Source of the DNA: SXOA01 sp046153945
GTDB taxonomy: Bacteria > Planctomycetota > Planctomycetia > Pirellulales > Pirellulaceae
DNA: 64,000 nt
Direction: 5' to 3'
Assembly (NCBI GenBank): GCA_046153945.1
Contig: JBJXFF010000109.1
Coordinates: 52,844-116,843, forward strand
Each line of letters opens with the position of its first letter. Position 1 is the stretch's first letter. This document shows positions 1-9,859 of this stretch, one piece after another. The translations under genes and the position numbers were made by a program. The notes below the pieces were generated by a model. That model had not been told where the DNA came from. It saw only the letters and a list, made by a program, of their open reading frames with translations, and made no database searches.

Positions 1-893
1 ACGCGAGTCCACCACCAGACAAAGAGCTGCTGACGGGTCATCAAGTGATTGGCTGTGGCATAGCGAATGTTCTCGCTCCGCTCGCGGCCATAGGTCCGGA
101 CGACACGCATCCCGCCGAAGGTCTCGGTCGTCTGGCCATCGAGGTCCTGCCGCTTCGAGCGAATGTCCCGATAGAGAGGCCGAATGCGGTTGATCCAAGT
201 CCGATGTGAAAAATAAACGGCCGGGGCCAGCAGTAATCCCCCCAGCATCATCCGCCAGTCCACCCAGGCAAGGACGAAGAGGCTCCCCAGCAACTGAATG
301 ACCGCCCGCCACGGATTGTAGAGGAGGCTGAAGACCAGTTCTGCCACGCCGCCTGCATCGTCTCGCAGCAGACTGGTCGCTCCGCCCGACTTGAGCTGAT
401 AAACCCGGTGCAGCGGCAGACGGACGGCGTGGGCGAATACGCGGCGGCGAATCGAGGCTTGCAAGCGATTGACGGCTTTGGTGGCAAACCAGCGGCCGAC
501 CACATGAATGAGCGTGGCCACAATCGAGAGCACTACAATTCCCGCCCCGACGAGATACACCACCTGATAGCGGTCGGTCGGCAGGTGCCAGCTCTGTGAC
601 CACCATTCCGGCATGGGTCGGTCGGTCAATACGTTGTCAATCACAATTTTCGTCGCCAGCGGCGGACCGAGGCGAACGATGGTCGCCAGGGTGAGCGTGG
701 CCAAGGCAAAGGCCAGCGGCCAGGTCTCCCCGCGTAAGAGTTGCAGAAACTCACTCAGCAGCCGTCCGGTGGAGCGAGTCTTGGCGGTTTCTGGGGCGCG
801 CGGGGTTTCGCCAGCTTCGGGCTGGATTCGACTTTTCTTCTTGAGACTCTGCCGGTACTTGGCAAATCGCCGTCGGCTGCTTTTCAGGCCCAT
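1..893 (-). CDS. ABC exporter, membrane domain (partial, runs off window)
   Basis: My translation of the minus strand from the ATG at 893 stays open to the window edge (297 codons). It reads as the N-terminal membrane domain of a type I ABC exporter (MsbA/LmrA-like): a basic N-terminus, hydrophobic helices from about residue 60, and the typical charged coupling-region text DGQTTETFGGMRVVRTYGRE near the truncated end. The ATPase half would lie beyond position 1, so the substrate cannot be inferred. The gene follows the vWA lipoprotein gene on the same strand after a 93-base gap, so co-transcription is possible. I chose the ATG at 893 because it is the first ATG in the frame; the frame stays open somewhat further upstream, so a longer form is not excluded. 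The fold call is confident; the exported substrate is unknown. Confidence 0.8.
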   Translation of the reverse strand, partial: MGLKSSRRRFAKYRQSLKKKSRIQPEAGETPRAPETAKTRSTGRLLSEFLQLLRGETWPLAFALATLTLATIVRLGPPLATKIVIDNVLTDRPMPEWWSQSWHLPTDRYQVVYLVGAGIVVLSIVATLIHVVGRWFATKAVNRLQASIRRRVFAHAVRLPLHRVYQLKSGGATSLLRDDAGGVAELVFSLLYNPWRAVIQLLGSLFVLAWVDWRMMLGGLLLAPAVYFSHRTWINRIRPLYRDIRSKRQDLDGQTTETFGGMRVVRTYGRERSENIRYATANHLMTRQQLFVWWWTR

Positions 894-986
894 AATCCGC
901 TTTCGCCGCTGATGCTCGCGGCTTACCGGCCGCTCTCTTCCATCATTGGCGATTAGCGAATTGGGGCAAGGGACCCTGGCAGTGGA

Positions 987-3068
987 TTAACCCTTCACTT
1001 TCGGCAGTGGGGGAATACCCGCCATGTGCCGAGGGGCGGGGGAGTAGTTCCAAATGCTATTCAGGGCGAAGACCACCGCGAGGGCAATCAGGCAAGCCCC
1101 GACGCCGACCATGATGCCGAGGGCCAGCGGGGCGATGGTGAATCCGCTGAAGATAGCCGGCTGCGGCTCGACCAGACAGCGCGGCGCCTGGTAGGACATG
1201 TTGATGGCCGTTGCTGTCCGACCCGCTTTCCAGTCGGCGGGAATTACATCGTCCCCCTTGCCGCTGAGCCGCTGAGCCGCTTTGACGAGCTCCATGAACT
1301 CCGCCCGATAGCCGTATTTGTCTTCGCCCTTCGAGGCCGCGGCAGTTTCGAGAACAGCCGCGAAGGAAGTATCCCCCTTGAATTGTGAGTTGCGAAGGAG
1401 CATTCCAAAAGAGGCGACGGCGGTGGCGAATTGAAAGTCTTGCGAAGCCGCACCGAACTTGGCTTGGCTATCTTTCACGGGGAAAGTCAGAAGTGTGCTC
1501 TGGCCGCCAGCCGGAGGCTGATAGCGCATTTTCAGCGTCAGCAACTCGTCCATAAATTTAGTTTTTGCGAGGTCGGTTTGACCCTCTTTCACCGGCGCAG
1601 TCGCTTCCCCTTTTTTCTGATACTTCAGCGGATCGACTTCGGGAGCAACCGGCTCCGCGCCGGGCGGCACAATCTCGTAGAGCACGGTGACACTGTGCCC
1701 CGCCCCTATTTCTCCGGCATCCTTCTTGTCGTCATTGAAATCGCGATCCGCCAACTTGCGGTTTTCATAGCCGATGAGGCGGTAAGACGCGACCTGAGCC
1801 GGATTGAACTCGACCTGGATCTTGACGTCCTTGGCGATGGTCACGAGCGTGCCGCTGAGTTGCTCGACCAAAACTTTGCGAGCCTCGGCTTCGCTGTCGA
1901 TGAAGGCGTAGTTGCCGTTGGCTTTGTCGGCGATTTGTTCCAGCATTTCGTCGTTATGGTTGCCATTTCCGAAGCCGAGCACGCTGAGGAAAACACCGGA
2001 CTTCGATTTATCGACTGCCAGGCGGACTAAGTCGCCCGTGCTGGTGGTTCCGACGTTGAAGTCGCCGTCGCTGCAGAGGATAACCCGGTTCACCCCACCT
2101 TTAATGAAATTCTGCTCGGCAAGTTGGTATGCCAGGTGAATCCCTTGGCCGCCGTTCGTCGAGCCGCCGGCGTGGAGTTGTTCCAAGGCACTGATAATTC
2201 TCTGATGGTCCTCCCCACTCGTTGGCGGCAGTATCATGCCCGCTGCGCCGGCGTAGACGACCATGGAAACCCGATCATTCTCGCCCAGTTGATTCACCAG
2301 CATCTTCATTCCGTAGATCACCAGCGGCAGTTTGTTGGGCTGGTTCATGGAACCCGAGACGTCGAGCAGAAAAACGAGGTTGCTGGAAGGTCGCTGCGAG
2401 TCGATTTTCTTCCCTTGAATACCGAACCGGACCAGGCGGTGCTGCGGCTGCCAGGGGCAAGCGGCGGTCTCGATATGGACAGCGAAGGGATGGTTGTCCG
2501 TCGGCGGCGAATAAGAATAGTCGAAGTAATTGACCATCTCTTCGATGCGAACGGCGTCCGCCGGGGGCAAGGAATGATGCTGCAGCAGGTAAGCCCTGGT
2601 CTTCGAGTAGGAGGCGGTATCAACGTCGATAGAGAAGGTAGAAAGTGGCGTGTCCTTGACGTTCAGGAAGACATTTTCCTGCGTGTAGGCGAATTTGTCG
2701 CCGGCCTCTCCGGGGCCAATTCCTTCCGTGGGATGATCCTGGAGAGGATGTGGGCCGCCAGCAGGCATTCCCGCACCAGGAAGCGCACTGGCGGGAGTGG
2801 AATAACTACCATTGGCGGCAACTTCCGCCTTGGATTCGGCAGTCGTGTGCGATTCACGCGATGGACTCATTTTCATCATTGCTTCCGCGGGACTCGACTC
2901 AGCATAGCGCTGCGGTGCCATACTCGCATCGGCAGCGGTCGTCTTGGCAGCTTCGCCGCTGCGGACCACTGCAGGCTTGCTGGCGACACCTCCCCCCCCA
3001 CATCCGGCGATGAAAAGAGCGAAACCGAAGAGTCCACAAAGAGCCAGAGTTTGATGAGTGCGCAGCAT
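987..3068 (-). CDS. vWA-domain lipoprotein (YfbK family)
   Basis: Encodes 693 aa. The start at 3068 gives a lipoprotein signal peptide with a lipobox ending in AGC, followed by glycines. An alternative start at 3278 would prefix 70 residues without signal character. After a low-complexity linker come the N-terminal von Willebrand-associated region (around TPLSTFSIDVDTASYS), a vWA domain whose MIDAS motif DVSGS lies at about residues 236-240, and a C-terminal DUF3520-like region, the arrangement of E. coli YfbK. A hydrophobic stretch close to the C-terminus looks like a transmembrane helix and is unusual for the family. vWA domains bind ligands through a metal ion, so a cell-envelope adhesion or assembly role is likely, but no partner is evident. 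It is divergent from the permease gene at 3259, with 190 bases between them for both promoters. Confidence 0.9.
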   Translation of the reverse strand: MLRTHQTLALCGLFGFALFIAGCGGGGVASKPAVVRSGEAAKTTAADASMAPQRYAESSPAEAMMKMSPSRESHTTAESKAEVAANGSYSTPASALPGAGMPAGGPHPLQDHPTEGIGPGEAGDKFAYTQENVFLNVKDTPLSTFSIDVDTASYSKTRAYLLQHHSLPPADAVRIEEMVNYFDYSYSPPTDNHPFAVHIETAACPWQPQHRLVRFGIQGKKIDSQRPSSNLVFLLDVSGSMNQPNKLPLVIYGMKMLVNQLGENDRVSMVVYAGAAGMILPPTSGEDHQRIISALEQLHAGGSTNGGQGIHLAYQLAEQNFIKGGVNRVILCSDGDFNVGTTSTGDLVRLAVDKSKSGVFLSVLGFGNGNHNDEMLEQIADKANGNYAFIDSEAEARKVLVEQLSGTLVTIAKDVKIQVEFNPAQVASYRLIGYENRKLADRDFNDDKKDAGEIGAGHSVTVLYEIVPPGAEPVAPEVDPLKYQKKGEATAPVKEGQTDLAKTKFMDELLTLKMRYQPPAGGQSTLLTFPVKDSQAKFGAASQDFQFATAVASFGMLLRNSQFKGDTSFAAVLETAAASKGEDKYGYRAEFMELVKAAQRLSGKGDDVIPADWKAGRTATAINMSYQAPRCLVEPQPAIFSGFTIAPLALGIMVGVGACLIALAVVFALNSIWNYSPAPRHMAGIPPLPKVKG

Positions 3069-3258
3069 GAAAACAGCCTCTAGGCAAAGCAGAAGAGAGC
3101 CCCACAAAGAAGAACCGTTTGGGGAGCATTTTGTTACAGACCGAGCCGGCAGGAAGCGCCAGCCATTGATAAGACGACAATACCCCCCTGATTTATTCCC
3201 TCGGGCCGAAGATTTTTTGGGAAAGTTCTGCAGCAGGGGCGTCTGGTAAACTGCTGTC

Positions 3259-4851
3259 ATGCCGCATTCCCGAGACAAACTGCAGACTTACGGAATCGCC
3301 TTCTGCGGCGTCTGCCTTGTGCTGGCTGTCGGCATTCACTGGCTGACGGCAGATGCTCCGCTTCGCCGTGTACTGGCGAATACAGTACAGCTATGCGGCG
3401 GAGCGGCTGCGATTTCGGTGCCGGTCGGATTGTTGCTTGCTTTGCTACTGACGCGGACCGACGTTGCCGGCAGGAGGCTCGCCTGGCTGACTCTGTTGAC
3501 TCTCCTCTTTCTCCCCCTCCATTCCACGGCAGCAGGATGGGTGACTGTCTTCGGCAAGCTTGGCTCTCAAGCTCCCGCGTTTTTTCAAACCGCACAGCCG
3601 CTCGTGGACGGAATGCTGGCGGTGATATGGATTCATGCGATGGCAGCCATTCCATGGGTGACTCTCATCATCACCCTCGGCCTGGCGGCAATTCCCCAAG
3701 AAGTGGAAGAAGCGGCACTGCTCGACACCTCCCCCGCTCGGTTCTTTACAGGGATTGGCCTGCGCTACTACGCGCCGTTCGTCCTCGCCACCGGGTTGTG
3801 GGTCGTCATCACGACGGCAGGAGAAATGACGGTCACCAACCTGTATGTCGTGGCGACGTATGCCGAGGAACTTTACAACAGCGTCGCGCGGGGGGGGGAT
3901 GCACGGACTGCGGGGCTGAAGGTACTTCCTGGGATCGTCGGAACTATCTTCCTGGCCGGAGCGGTTTGTGGAATGGTCGCGGCTCTCCTCCCGGCGGGCC
4001 TGGGTAAGCGCTTCGCCCAGCCGCGGGTTTATTCGCTCGGTGTTTGGCGCTGGCCGTCAACAATTATGAGTTGGTCGGTAATGGCTCTCATCTTTGGCGT
4101 CCCGCTGGTGAGTCTGATTTACAAAGCCGGGTTGGTCAAACAAGTTATCGGCGACGAGCAAGTCCGCTCCTGGTCGCTCCCGTCGCTCCTCAGCCTGCTG
4201 GCCACCATGTCCTATCGATTCCGCGGGGATTTTGGCAACTCCCTCTTGTTTGCCGCCGGCGGCGTGGGAGTGGCCCTCATTATTGCGCTGCCACTGGCCC
4301 TTCTGGCAAGGCGAGGAGGCGTGCGAAGTCTCCCCGCAATTCTGGCCGTCGCCCTCTGCTGGTCGCTGCCGGGGCCGCTGGTGGGAATTTCTTTAACATG
4401 GCTGCTCAACTGGAATTTTGCCCCCTTAATTTTCCTCTACGACAAGACCCCTCTAGCCCCGGCCCTGGCGCTGGGAATCAAAACGCTCCCCATTACGATT
4501 CTCATTCTTTGGGGTGCCTTCGCATCGATTCCGCAGCAAACGCTGGAGGCGGCACGGCTGGATGGAGCGGGAAACCTGGCTTTGTTCCTACGAATCATCA
4601 TTCCTCAGAGAGCCGCCGCTATCGCCCTGGCTGGAGTGGTTGCTTTCGCCATCGGGCTGGGGGACCTGGCCTGGTCGATTCTGCTCATCCATTCCGACAC
4701 CGTGCAACGTCGCGTATTCGGGCTCATTCACTATGGCGTGGAAGAGCAAGTCGCTGCCGTTTCGCTCGTCACGCTGGCGATGTTCTTCCTGCTAGCACTC
4801 GGTCTGCAGGTCGCCCATCGGCAAATGAGGACACCTCGCAAACCGACATAG
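3259..4851 (+). CDS. Fe(III)/thiamine-type ABC transporter permease, two fused modules
   Basis: Encodes 530 aa, almost entirely hydrophobic, with two copies of the binding-protein-dependent permease domain, each with an EAA-like loop: EVEEAALLDTSPARFF in the first half and QTLEAARLDGAGNLALFL in the second. Twin-module permeases of this size are typical of FbpB (ferric iron) and ThiP (thiamine pyrophosphate) systems. Neither the periplasmic binding protein nor the ATPase gene is nearby; the next gene, 77 bases downstream, is the YhaO-like protein. The ATPase must therefore be encoded elsewhere, or this is an orphan. The ATG at 3259 gives a plausible first membrane helix within 30 residues. The family is confident; the substrate is inferred only by resemblance. 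Confidence 0.85.
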   Translation: MPHSRDKLQTYGIAFCGVCLVLAVGIHWLTADAPLRRVLANTVQLCGGAAAISVPVGLLLALLLTRTDVAGRRLAWLTLLTLLFLPLHSTAAGWVTVFGKLGSQAPAFFQTAQPLVDGMLAVIWIHAMAAIPWVTLIITLGLAAIPQEVEEAALLDTSPARFFTGIGLRYYAPFVLATGLWVVITTAGEMTVTNLYVVATYAEELYNSVARGGDARTAGLKVLPGIVGTIFLAGAVCGMVAALLPAGLGKRFAQPRVYSLGVWRWPSTIMSWSVMALIFGVPLVSLIYKAGLVKQVIGDEQVRSWSLPSLLSLLATMSYRFRGDFGNSLLFAAGGVGVALIIALPLALLARRGGVRSLPAILAVALCWSLPGPLVGISLTWLLNWNFAPLIFLYDKTPLAPALALGIKTLPITILILWGAFASIPQQTLEAARLDGAGNLALFLRIIIPQRAAAIALAGVVAFAIGLGDLAWSILLIHSDTVQRRVFGLIHYGVEEQVAAVSLVTLAMFFLLALGLQVAHRQMRTPRKPT

Positions 4852-4928
4852 GCGATTTTCCCCCTTCTCCGCTAAACTACCCAGTCGTTCGCCAGCACCG
4901 TTTGCATTTGGGTTGCACGGAGGTAACC

Positions 4929-6149
4929 ATGTCGGGCCAATCGTTTCGATTTCTACACGCCAGCGATTTTCATCTGGAAGAGCCACTGGGTGGACTGGCG
5001 GAAGTGCCGCCGCATTTGGGGGAGCTATTTCTTGATGCACCCTACACAGCCGCGGAGCGGGTGTTTGATACGGCGGTCCGGGAGCGGGTGGACTTCGTCA
5101 TTCTCTCCGGTGATCTGCTCGAGCCGACGCTTGCCGGTCCGCGCGGCATCAGCTTTCTGCTCAACCAGTTCGAACGGCTCAACACGCATGGCATCGCGGT
5201 CTACTGGGCCGGCGGAAAATGCGATGGTCCGCAGGACTGGCCCAACGCCGCCAAGCTGCCGAGTAATGTGCAAGTCTTTCCTGGATACAAGTGCGAAGAG
5301 TTGACGCACCTCCGCGGCGAGAAGGCCATCGCTTGCATCGTCGGCCGAAGCTGGCACGGCAGTTCAATTCAAGCAGCCGACTATGCGGTCGACGCCGGCA
5401 ATTTGTTTTCCATCGGAGTCGGATTTGGTCCTTTGGAACTCGGCAAAATCTCGTCGCTCCGCGTCGACTATTGGGCCATGGGTGGCCGGCATGAGCGGCA
5501 ATCCATCGGAGGCTCGCCGATTTACTATCCTGGCACACCGCAGGGACGCTCTCGGGCAGAATTCGGTCCCCACGGCTGCACGCTGGTGCATGTCGCCGAC
5601 GACCAGACCTTTCGCACGCAGTTCATTCCCATTGATGCGGCTCGGTGGCTCGACGAGACCGTTCAAGTCGAAGAGGGCGAGACGCGGACCGACGTCAAAC
5701 GCCGCATTGCGGAGCGAATGAAGCAACTGCTGATCGATGCCGTCGAGCGGCCGCTGCTGGTTCACTGGAATATCTCCCTCTCGCATCGCCTGGGCTCGGT
5801 CACCAAGTGCCGCGAGTGGGGTGCCGAATTGCTGGAGTGGCTGCGGACGGAATTTGGAAGTGGCAAAGCCCCGGTTTACACATTGGCTGTGGAAACCGGC
5901 GACGAACAGCCGCTGGCAGCGGAATGGTTCGTAGAAGAGTCGATGCTCGGCGATTTCCTGAAAGTGATGCGGTCGCAAGACAGCGACGACGCGATTCCGC
6001 TGGACCTGCTGCCATATGTGCCGGAGCGAGCCCGCACCACCACGCTCGCGGCAATCGCGAGTTGGAATGACACCGAGAAACGCTCGTCCCTGCTTCGCGA
6101 AGCGGCCCACTTGGGTGCGCGGCTGCTGGGGGCGGAAGAGAGAGTCTAA
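4929..6149 (+). CDS. YhaO/SbcD-like metallophosphoesterase with degenerate active site
   Basis: Encodes 406 aa. The ATG at 4929 follows a strong ribosome-binding site (GGAGGT at 4919-4924); the open frame reaches back into the permease gene but that part is shadow. The first two phosphoesterase motifs are present: DFH at residues 13-15 and GDLLE at 61-65. The third, normally GNHD, reads GGKCD at 95-99, and the late GHxH motif reads GGRH at 185-188. Residues that hold the catalytic metals in SbcD/Mre11/YhaO are therefore missing. The following gene encodes the YhaN/SbcC-like ATPase after a 68-base gap, the usual partnership of these families. Together they probably form a DNA-end-binding complex. 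Whether this subunit still cuts DNA is doubtful; it could be structural or use other ligands. Confidence 0.85.
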   Translation: MSGQSFRFLHASDFHLEEPLGGLAEVPPHLGELFLDAPYTAAERVFDTAVRERVDFVILSGDLLEPTLAGPRGISFLLNQFERLNTHGIAVYWAGGKCDGPQDWPNAAKLPSNVQVFPGYKCEELTHLRGEKAIACIVGRSWHGSSIQAADYAVDAGNLFSIGVGFGPLELGKISSLRVDYWAMGGRHERQSIGGSPIYYPGTPQGRSRAEFGPHGCTLVHVADDQTFRTQFIPIDAARWLDETVQVEEGETRTDVKRRIAERMKQLLIDAVERPLLVHWNISLSHRLGSVTKCREWGAELLEWLRTEFGSGKAPVYTLAVETGDEQPLAAEWFVEESMLGDFLKVMRSQDSDDAIPLDLLPYVPERARTTTLAAIASWNDTEKRSSLLREAAHLGARLLGAEERV

Positions 6150-6217
6150 GTCACAGTGAGATTCGCCAGGTGGGCGGGCCGCGGAGTGGCGGCCACCTTT
6201 GGGCAAGGAGAGCCGAT

Positions 6218-9200
6218 ATGCGGATTAAGGATATTCAGGTTGATGGCTTTGGGGTTTGGAACAACCTGAAGCTGGACGAACTGCCGCCGGGCGTGACGGT
6301 GCTGTACGGGCCGAACGAAGCGGGGAAGACGACCCTGATGCAGTTCGTGCGAACCGTGCTGTACGGCTTCTCCCCCCTCCGCCGCAACCGCTATCTGCCA
6401 CCCGTGTTCGGTGGCCAGCCGGGCGGCCGGGTGCGAGTGTCGGATGGCTCTGGAGAGTTCCTGCTCCAGCGGTATTCCTCGCCGGAAGATGGCGAGGAAG
6501 ATCGCGGGCATCTGAGCGTCGTCGATGGTTACGGCTTGCCCCGCGATCCGTCGCAACTCAGCCTGCTCCTTTCCGGCGTCGATGAGCCAACCTACAGCAA
6601 TGTCTTCGCCTGCGGCCTGCGAGAAATTCAGGAACTCGGCTCGCTGGATGACACGAGCGCGGCCGACCACCTCTATAAGCTGACGACGGGGCTCGACCGG
6701 GTCTCTTTGGTCGATGTGATTCGGGACATGGGAGAATCGCGGGAGCGGCTCCTTTCCACCGACGACCGGCCGTCGCAAATCGTGCAGCTCGTGCAGCAGC
6801 GGGAGACACTGCAAGGGGAAATCGAAGAACTATCCTCCACGACTCGCCGCTGGTGCGAATTGGCCGCGCAGCGGTCTGCTTTGGCCGAAGAAGCGGAAGA
6901 GCTGGAAGGTTCTCTCTCCAAGAACGATGGCAGCCACCGATTGTTCGAAGCGGCGCTCGAAGTGCAAGGTTCCTGGAATCTACGGAGCGACCTGGAGCGG
7001 CAAATTGCGACTCTCCGCGACATAAAACAGTTGCCGGAGCGTGCCGTTGAGAAGCTGGAAGCGCTGAACCAGAAAGTCAAGACTCTTCGCCGACAGGTTA
7101 AGAAGATTGCGGTTCGCGGCAAGCAATTGCGGCAAGAAGCCGCGGAGATTGTCGTCAATCGTCCTTTGCTGGCTCAGGCCAACCGGATTGAGGCCCTCGG
7201 CGAGCAGACGCAATGGATCGTCGCCTTGGAAAGCCAGATCCAGAAATTCAAGGACGACATCCGCCGCCTGGATGCCGAAATTGAACACCAAATCGGTGCC
7301 ACCAAGGGAAACAAGGACGAACTGTCCGCCGAGAACTACTCGGTTCTCAAGAAACCCGCAATCCAACTGCGAGAAGCGACTGAAAACCTCGACTCCGCGA
7401 AGCAGGAAGCCGAGGTGGCCCAGAGGGAATTTGAAGTCCTCAGTGGCAAGTTCACCGCCAGCGCGAAAAACCGGAAGGCCGAGGACCTGCACGAGGGAGT
7501 GCAAACAGTCGGCCAGCGCGTCGCCGCACTTCGCAAGCGAATTCAACTCGAGGAGAAGATCGACCAGCTCGCCCGGCGGCGAGAAGAGTTGGAATTCGAA
7601 GGGGAGGAAATGCAGGAGTTCACCGAGCTGCCGGTGAGGATCACCGCGGCACTCGGACTGATTTTTTCCGCCGGCGTAATGCTACTGCTCATCGGGATGG
7701 TCGGAGGATGGAACAACTGGGTCTCGAGCAGCGGACCGTATCTGCTCTTTGGACTGATGCTCTCCGGTGGCGCAGCGGGAATGAAGCTCTTTCTGGAGCG
7801 GAAGTCTGAAGACGACATCTCGGACAATCGTCGTCAGCTTGAACAAGTGAAAAACGAAACTGCCAGGGCCAAGCAAGAGCGGGACGAACTCGATGCCGAC
7901 CTTCCGGCTGGCGGCGGTTCGCTCGATGTTCGCTTGCGGGAAGCAGAAGCGGAATTGCGGGAACTCGAACGGCTGTCACCACTGACCACGGAACGCCTCG
8001 GTGCCGAGCAACGGCATCAGCTTGCTCAGCGAAAGCTCGCGGCTGCACAAGAGACTCACAAGACGATTCGTGCCCGCTGGACAGAAACTCTACGCGGCGT
8101 TGGCTTGCCGCCGGATTTCCCACCCCAGAAGGTCAAGCACGTCGTGAAGAACAGCGACCAAGTGCAGGAGCTTCGTCGCCGCCGCGAAGAGCGCCGTGGC
8201 GAGATCGAGCAGCGCGAGCGGGATGTGCTCGGCCTCGTTGGCCGCATCCAGCAACTCTTCACCGATATCCGCATGACTCCCGCCAGCGACAAGCCGCAGG
8301 CGATGCTTCGGCAACTGGCTCAAGCACTGGTGCAAGAAAAAGAAGTGCTGGAATTGCGGCAGGGAGTGGTCAAGAAGATCAAAAAGCTCAAGACGATGCG
8401 GTCTCGGTTCGGAATCAAAATCCGCACGGCCTCCCGCAAGCGGAGTGCCCTGTTGCAACTGGCCGGCGTCATCGACATGCCCGCCTTTAGCCAAGTTGCC
8501 GCGGAAGCAGCTCGCGCGAATGACCTGCGGAAGCATCGCGAGGAGCTGTCGCAAAAGATCCAGACCGCGCTCGCGGGACAGTTCACCGAGGATCAAATTG
8601 CCGGGCTCTTCGCCCGCGAAGGGCGGGATTTGCAAGCTCGCTGGGACCAGCGGATGACGCACTTGCACGAGGTCCGCACCCGACTGGCCGGCATTCACGA
8701 ACGCCGCGGAGCGTGCACGCATGAAATGAAGCTCTTGGAAAGTGACCGCAAGTTGGCGGGGGCCAAACAGCTACTCAGCCAGGTCGAAGAGCAACTCAAG
8801 GCCGCTGTTCGCCGCTGGCAGGTTCTGGCGATTATCGGCCGGGCTCTCGATTCCGTCCGCAAAACGTACGAAACCGAGCGCCAGCCGCAGACGTTGCGGG
8901 AGTCGAGCCACTACCTTGCCCAACTCACACTCGGTCAATACCGCCGCGTCTGGATGCCGCTCGACCGCCGCGTGCTACTCGTGGAAGACGAAGACGCCAA
9001 GTCCCTTTCGCTCGACGTCCTCAGCCGTGGAACGCGGGAAGCAGTTTACATCAGCCTGCGGCTAGCACTGGCTTCATCGTTCGCCCGCCGCGGGGCGCTG
9101 CTCCCCCTCGTCTTCGACGACGTGCTGGTGAACCTGGATGCGGCCCGCGTTCGGGCTGCGGCCCAGTTGTTCCGCGACTTCGCGAAGGAGGGTCAGCAAA

Positions 9201-9850
9201 TCCTGATGTTTACCTGTCACGAGCACATCATGCGGATTTTTGAAGAGGCTCAGACGGAAGTCCGGCTGCTCCCCGCTCGCCACGGAAAGCTAGTGGAGCC
9301 TGTTGTGGTTCTCCCCCCTCCGCCTCCCGAGCCCGAAAAGCCGAAACGGAAGAAGCAACGGCCACCGGAACCGGTCGTCGAGCTTCCACCACCACCGCCG
9401 CCGGTCATCGTCCCCGACGAGGCACCTCAGCGGTTGCAGTGGCCGGACCCCAACGACCTTTTCTCCAAGGCCGAGAAAGAAGAAAAGTGGTTCTATCCCA
9501 CCAATGAATTCGAAATCCCGGTTGAAAAAGAGCCGGCACCGGTCGTCGTCATCAGTAACCTGCCCGATTACTGGCCCGTTGCTCCGATTCCCGCGCCGGT
9601 AGTTGTTCAGAAACCGGCACCGATTCCCGCACCTGCCCCTGAGCCGGTGAAAGTTGCCCGGATCGATCCTCCCGCTCCACCCAAGGTCATCCGTCGCAGA
9701 CGGCCTCGGTTCACTTGGGGTTCGCCGGAGCTTTACTGGGACGAGGAGGAAGCCGTTGTTTCAGAAACGGTGACAGTCGGTCGCCAGAGCCCGAAACAGG
9801 TTTCGAGCGTTCCGCTTCTGGAAGATCCGTGGAGCGGCTGGGACCTGTAG
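6218..9850 (+). CDS. YhaN/SbcC-like AAA ATPase with proline-rich C-terminal tail
   Basis: Encodes 1210 aa. The ATG at 6218 has AAGGAG 7 bases upstream. The N-terminus carries Walker A (GPNEAGKTT, residues 31-39). Long coiled coils follow at about 200-470 and 530-900, interrupted by two hydrophobic segments at about 476-500 and 506-525, as in YhaN-type proteins. A signature-like LSRGTRE (about 935) and Walker B LVFDDVLVNLD (about 964) complete the split ATPase head. From about residue 1028 a tail of some 180 residues follows, rich in proline, valine and lysine with PPPPP runs and repeated PAPVVV-like text; I know of no such tail in SbcC or YhaN. Its partner is the preceding gene. The likely role is ATP-driven DNA-end processing at the membrane; the tail may bind another protein. 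Confidence 0.88.
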   Translation: MRIKDIQVDGFGVWNNLKLDELPPGVTVLYGPNEAGKTTLMQFVRTVLYGFSPLRRNRYLPPVFGGQPGGRVRVSDGSGEFLLQRYSSPEDGEEDRGHLSVVDGYGLPRDPSQLSLLLSGVDEPTYSNVFACGLREIQELGSLDDTSAADHLYKLTTGLDRVSLVDVIRDMGESRERLLSTDDRPSQIVQLVQQRETLQGEIEELSSTTRRWCELAAQRSALAEEAEELEGSLSKNDGSHRLFEAALEVQGSWNLRSDLERQIATLRDIKQLPERAVEKLEALNQKVKTLRRQVKKIAVRGKQLRQEAAEIVVNRPLLAQANRIEALGEQTQWIVALESQIQKFKDDIRRLDAEIEHQIGATKGNKDELSAENYSVLKKPAIQLREATENLDSAKQEAEVAQREFEVLSGKFTASAKNRKAEDLHEGVQTVGQRVAALRKRIQLEEKIDQLARRREELEFEGEEMQEFTELPVRITAALGLIFSAGVMLLLIGMVGGWNNWVSSSGPYLLFGLMLSGGAAGMKLFLERKSEDDISDNRRQLEQVKNETARAKQERDELDADLPAGGGSLDVRLREAEAELRELERLSPLTTERLGAEQRHQLAQRKLAAAQETHKTIRARWTETLRGVGLPPDFPPQKVKHVVKNSDQVQELRRRREERRGEIEQRERDVLGLVGRIQQLFTDIRMTPASDKPQAMLRQLAQALVQEKEVLELRQGVVKKIKKLKTMRSRFGIKIRTASRKRSALLQLAGVIDMPAFSQVAAEAARANDLRKHREELSQKIQTALAGQFTEDQIAGLFAREGRDLQARWDQRMTHLHEVRTRLAGIHERRGACTHEMKLLESDRKLAGAKQLLSQVEEQLKAAVRRWQVLAIIGRALDSVRKTYETERQPQTLRESSHYLAQLTLGQYRRVWMPLDRRVLLVEDEDAKSLSLDVLSRGTREAVYISLRLALASSFARRGALLPLVFDDVLVNLDAARVRAAAQLFRDFAKEGQQILMFTCHEHIMRIFEEAQTEVRLLPARHGKLVEPVVVLPPPPPEPEKPKRKKQRPPEPVVELPPPPPPVIVPDEAPQRLQWPDPNDLFSKAEKEEKWFYPTNEFEIPVEKEPAPVVVISNLPDYWPVAPIPAPVVVQKPAPIPAPAPEPVKVARIDPPAPPKVIRRRRPRFTWGSPELYWDEEEAVVSETVTVGRQSPKQVSSVPLLEDPWSGWDL

Positions 9851-9859
9851 AAGGCAAAG

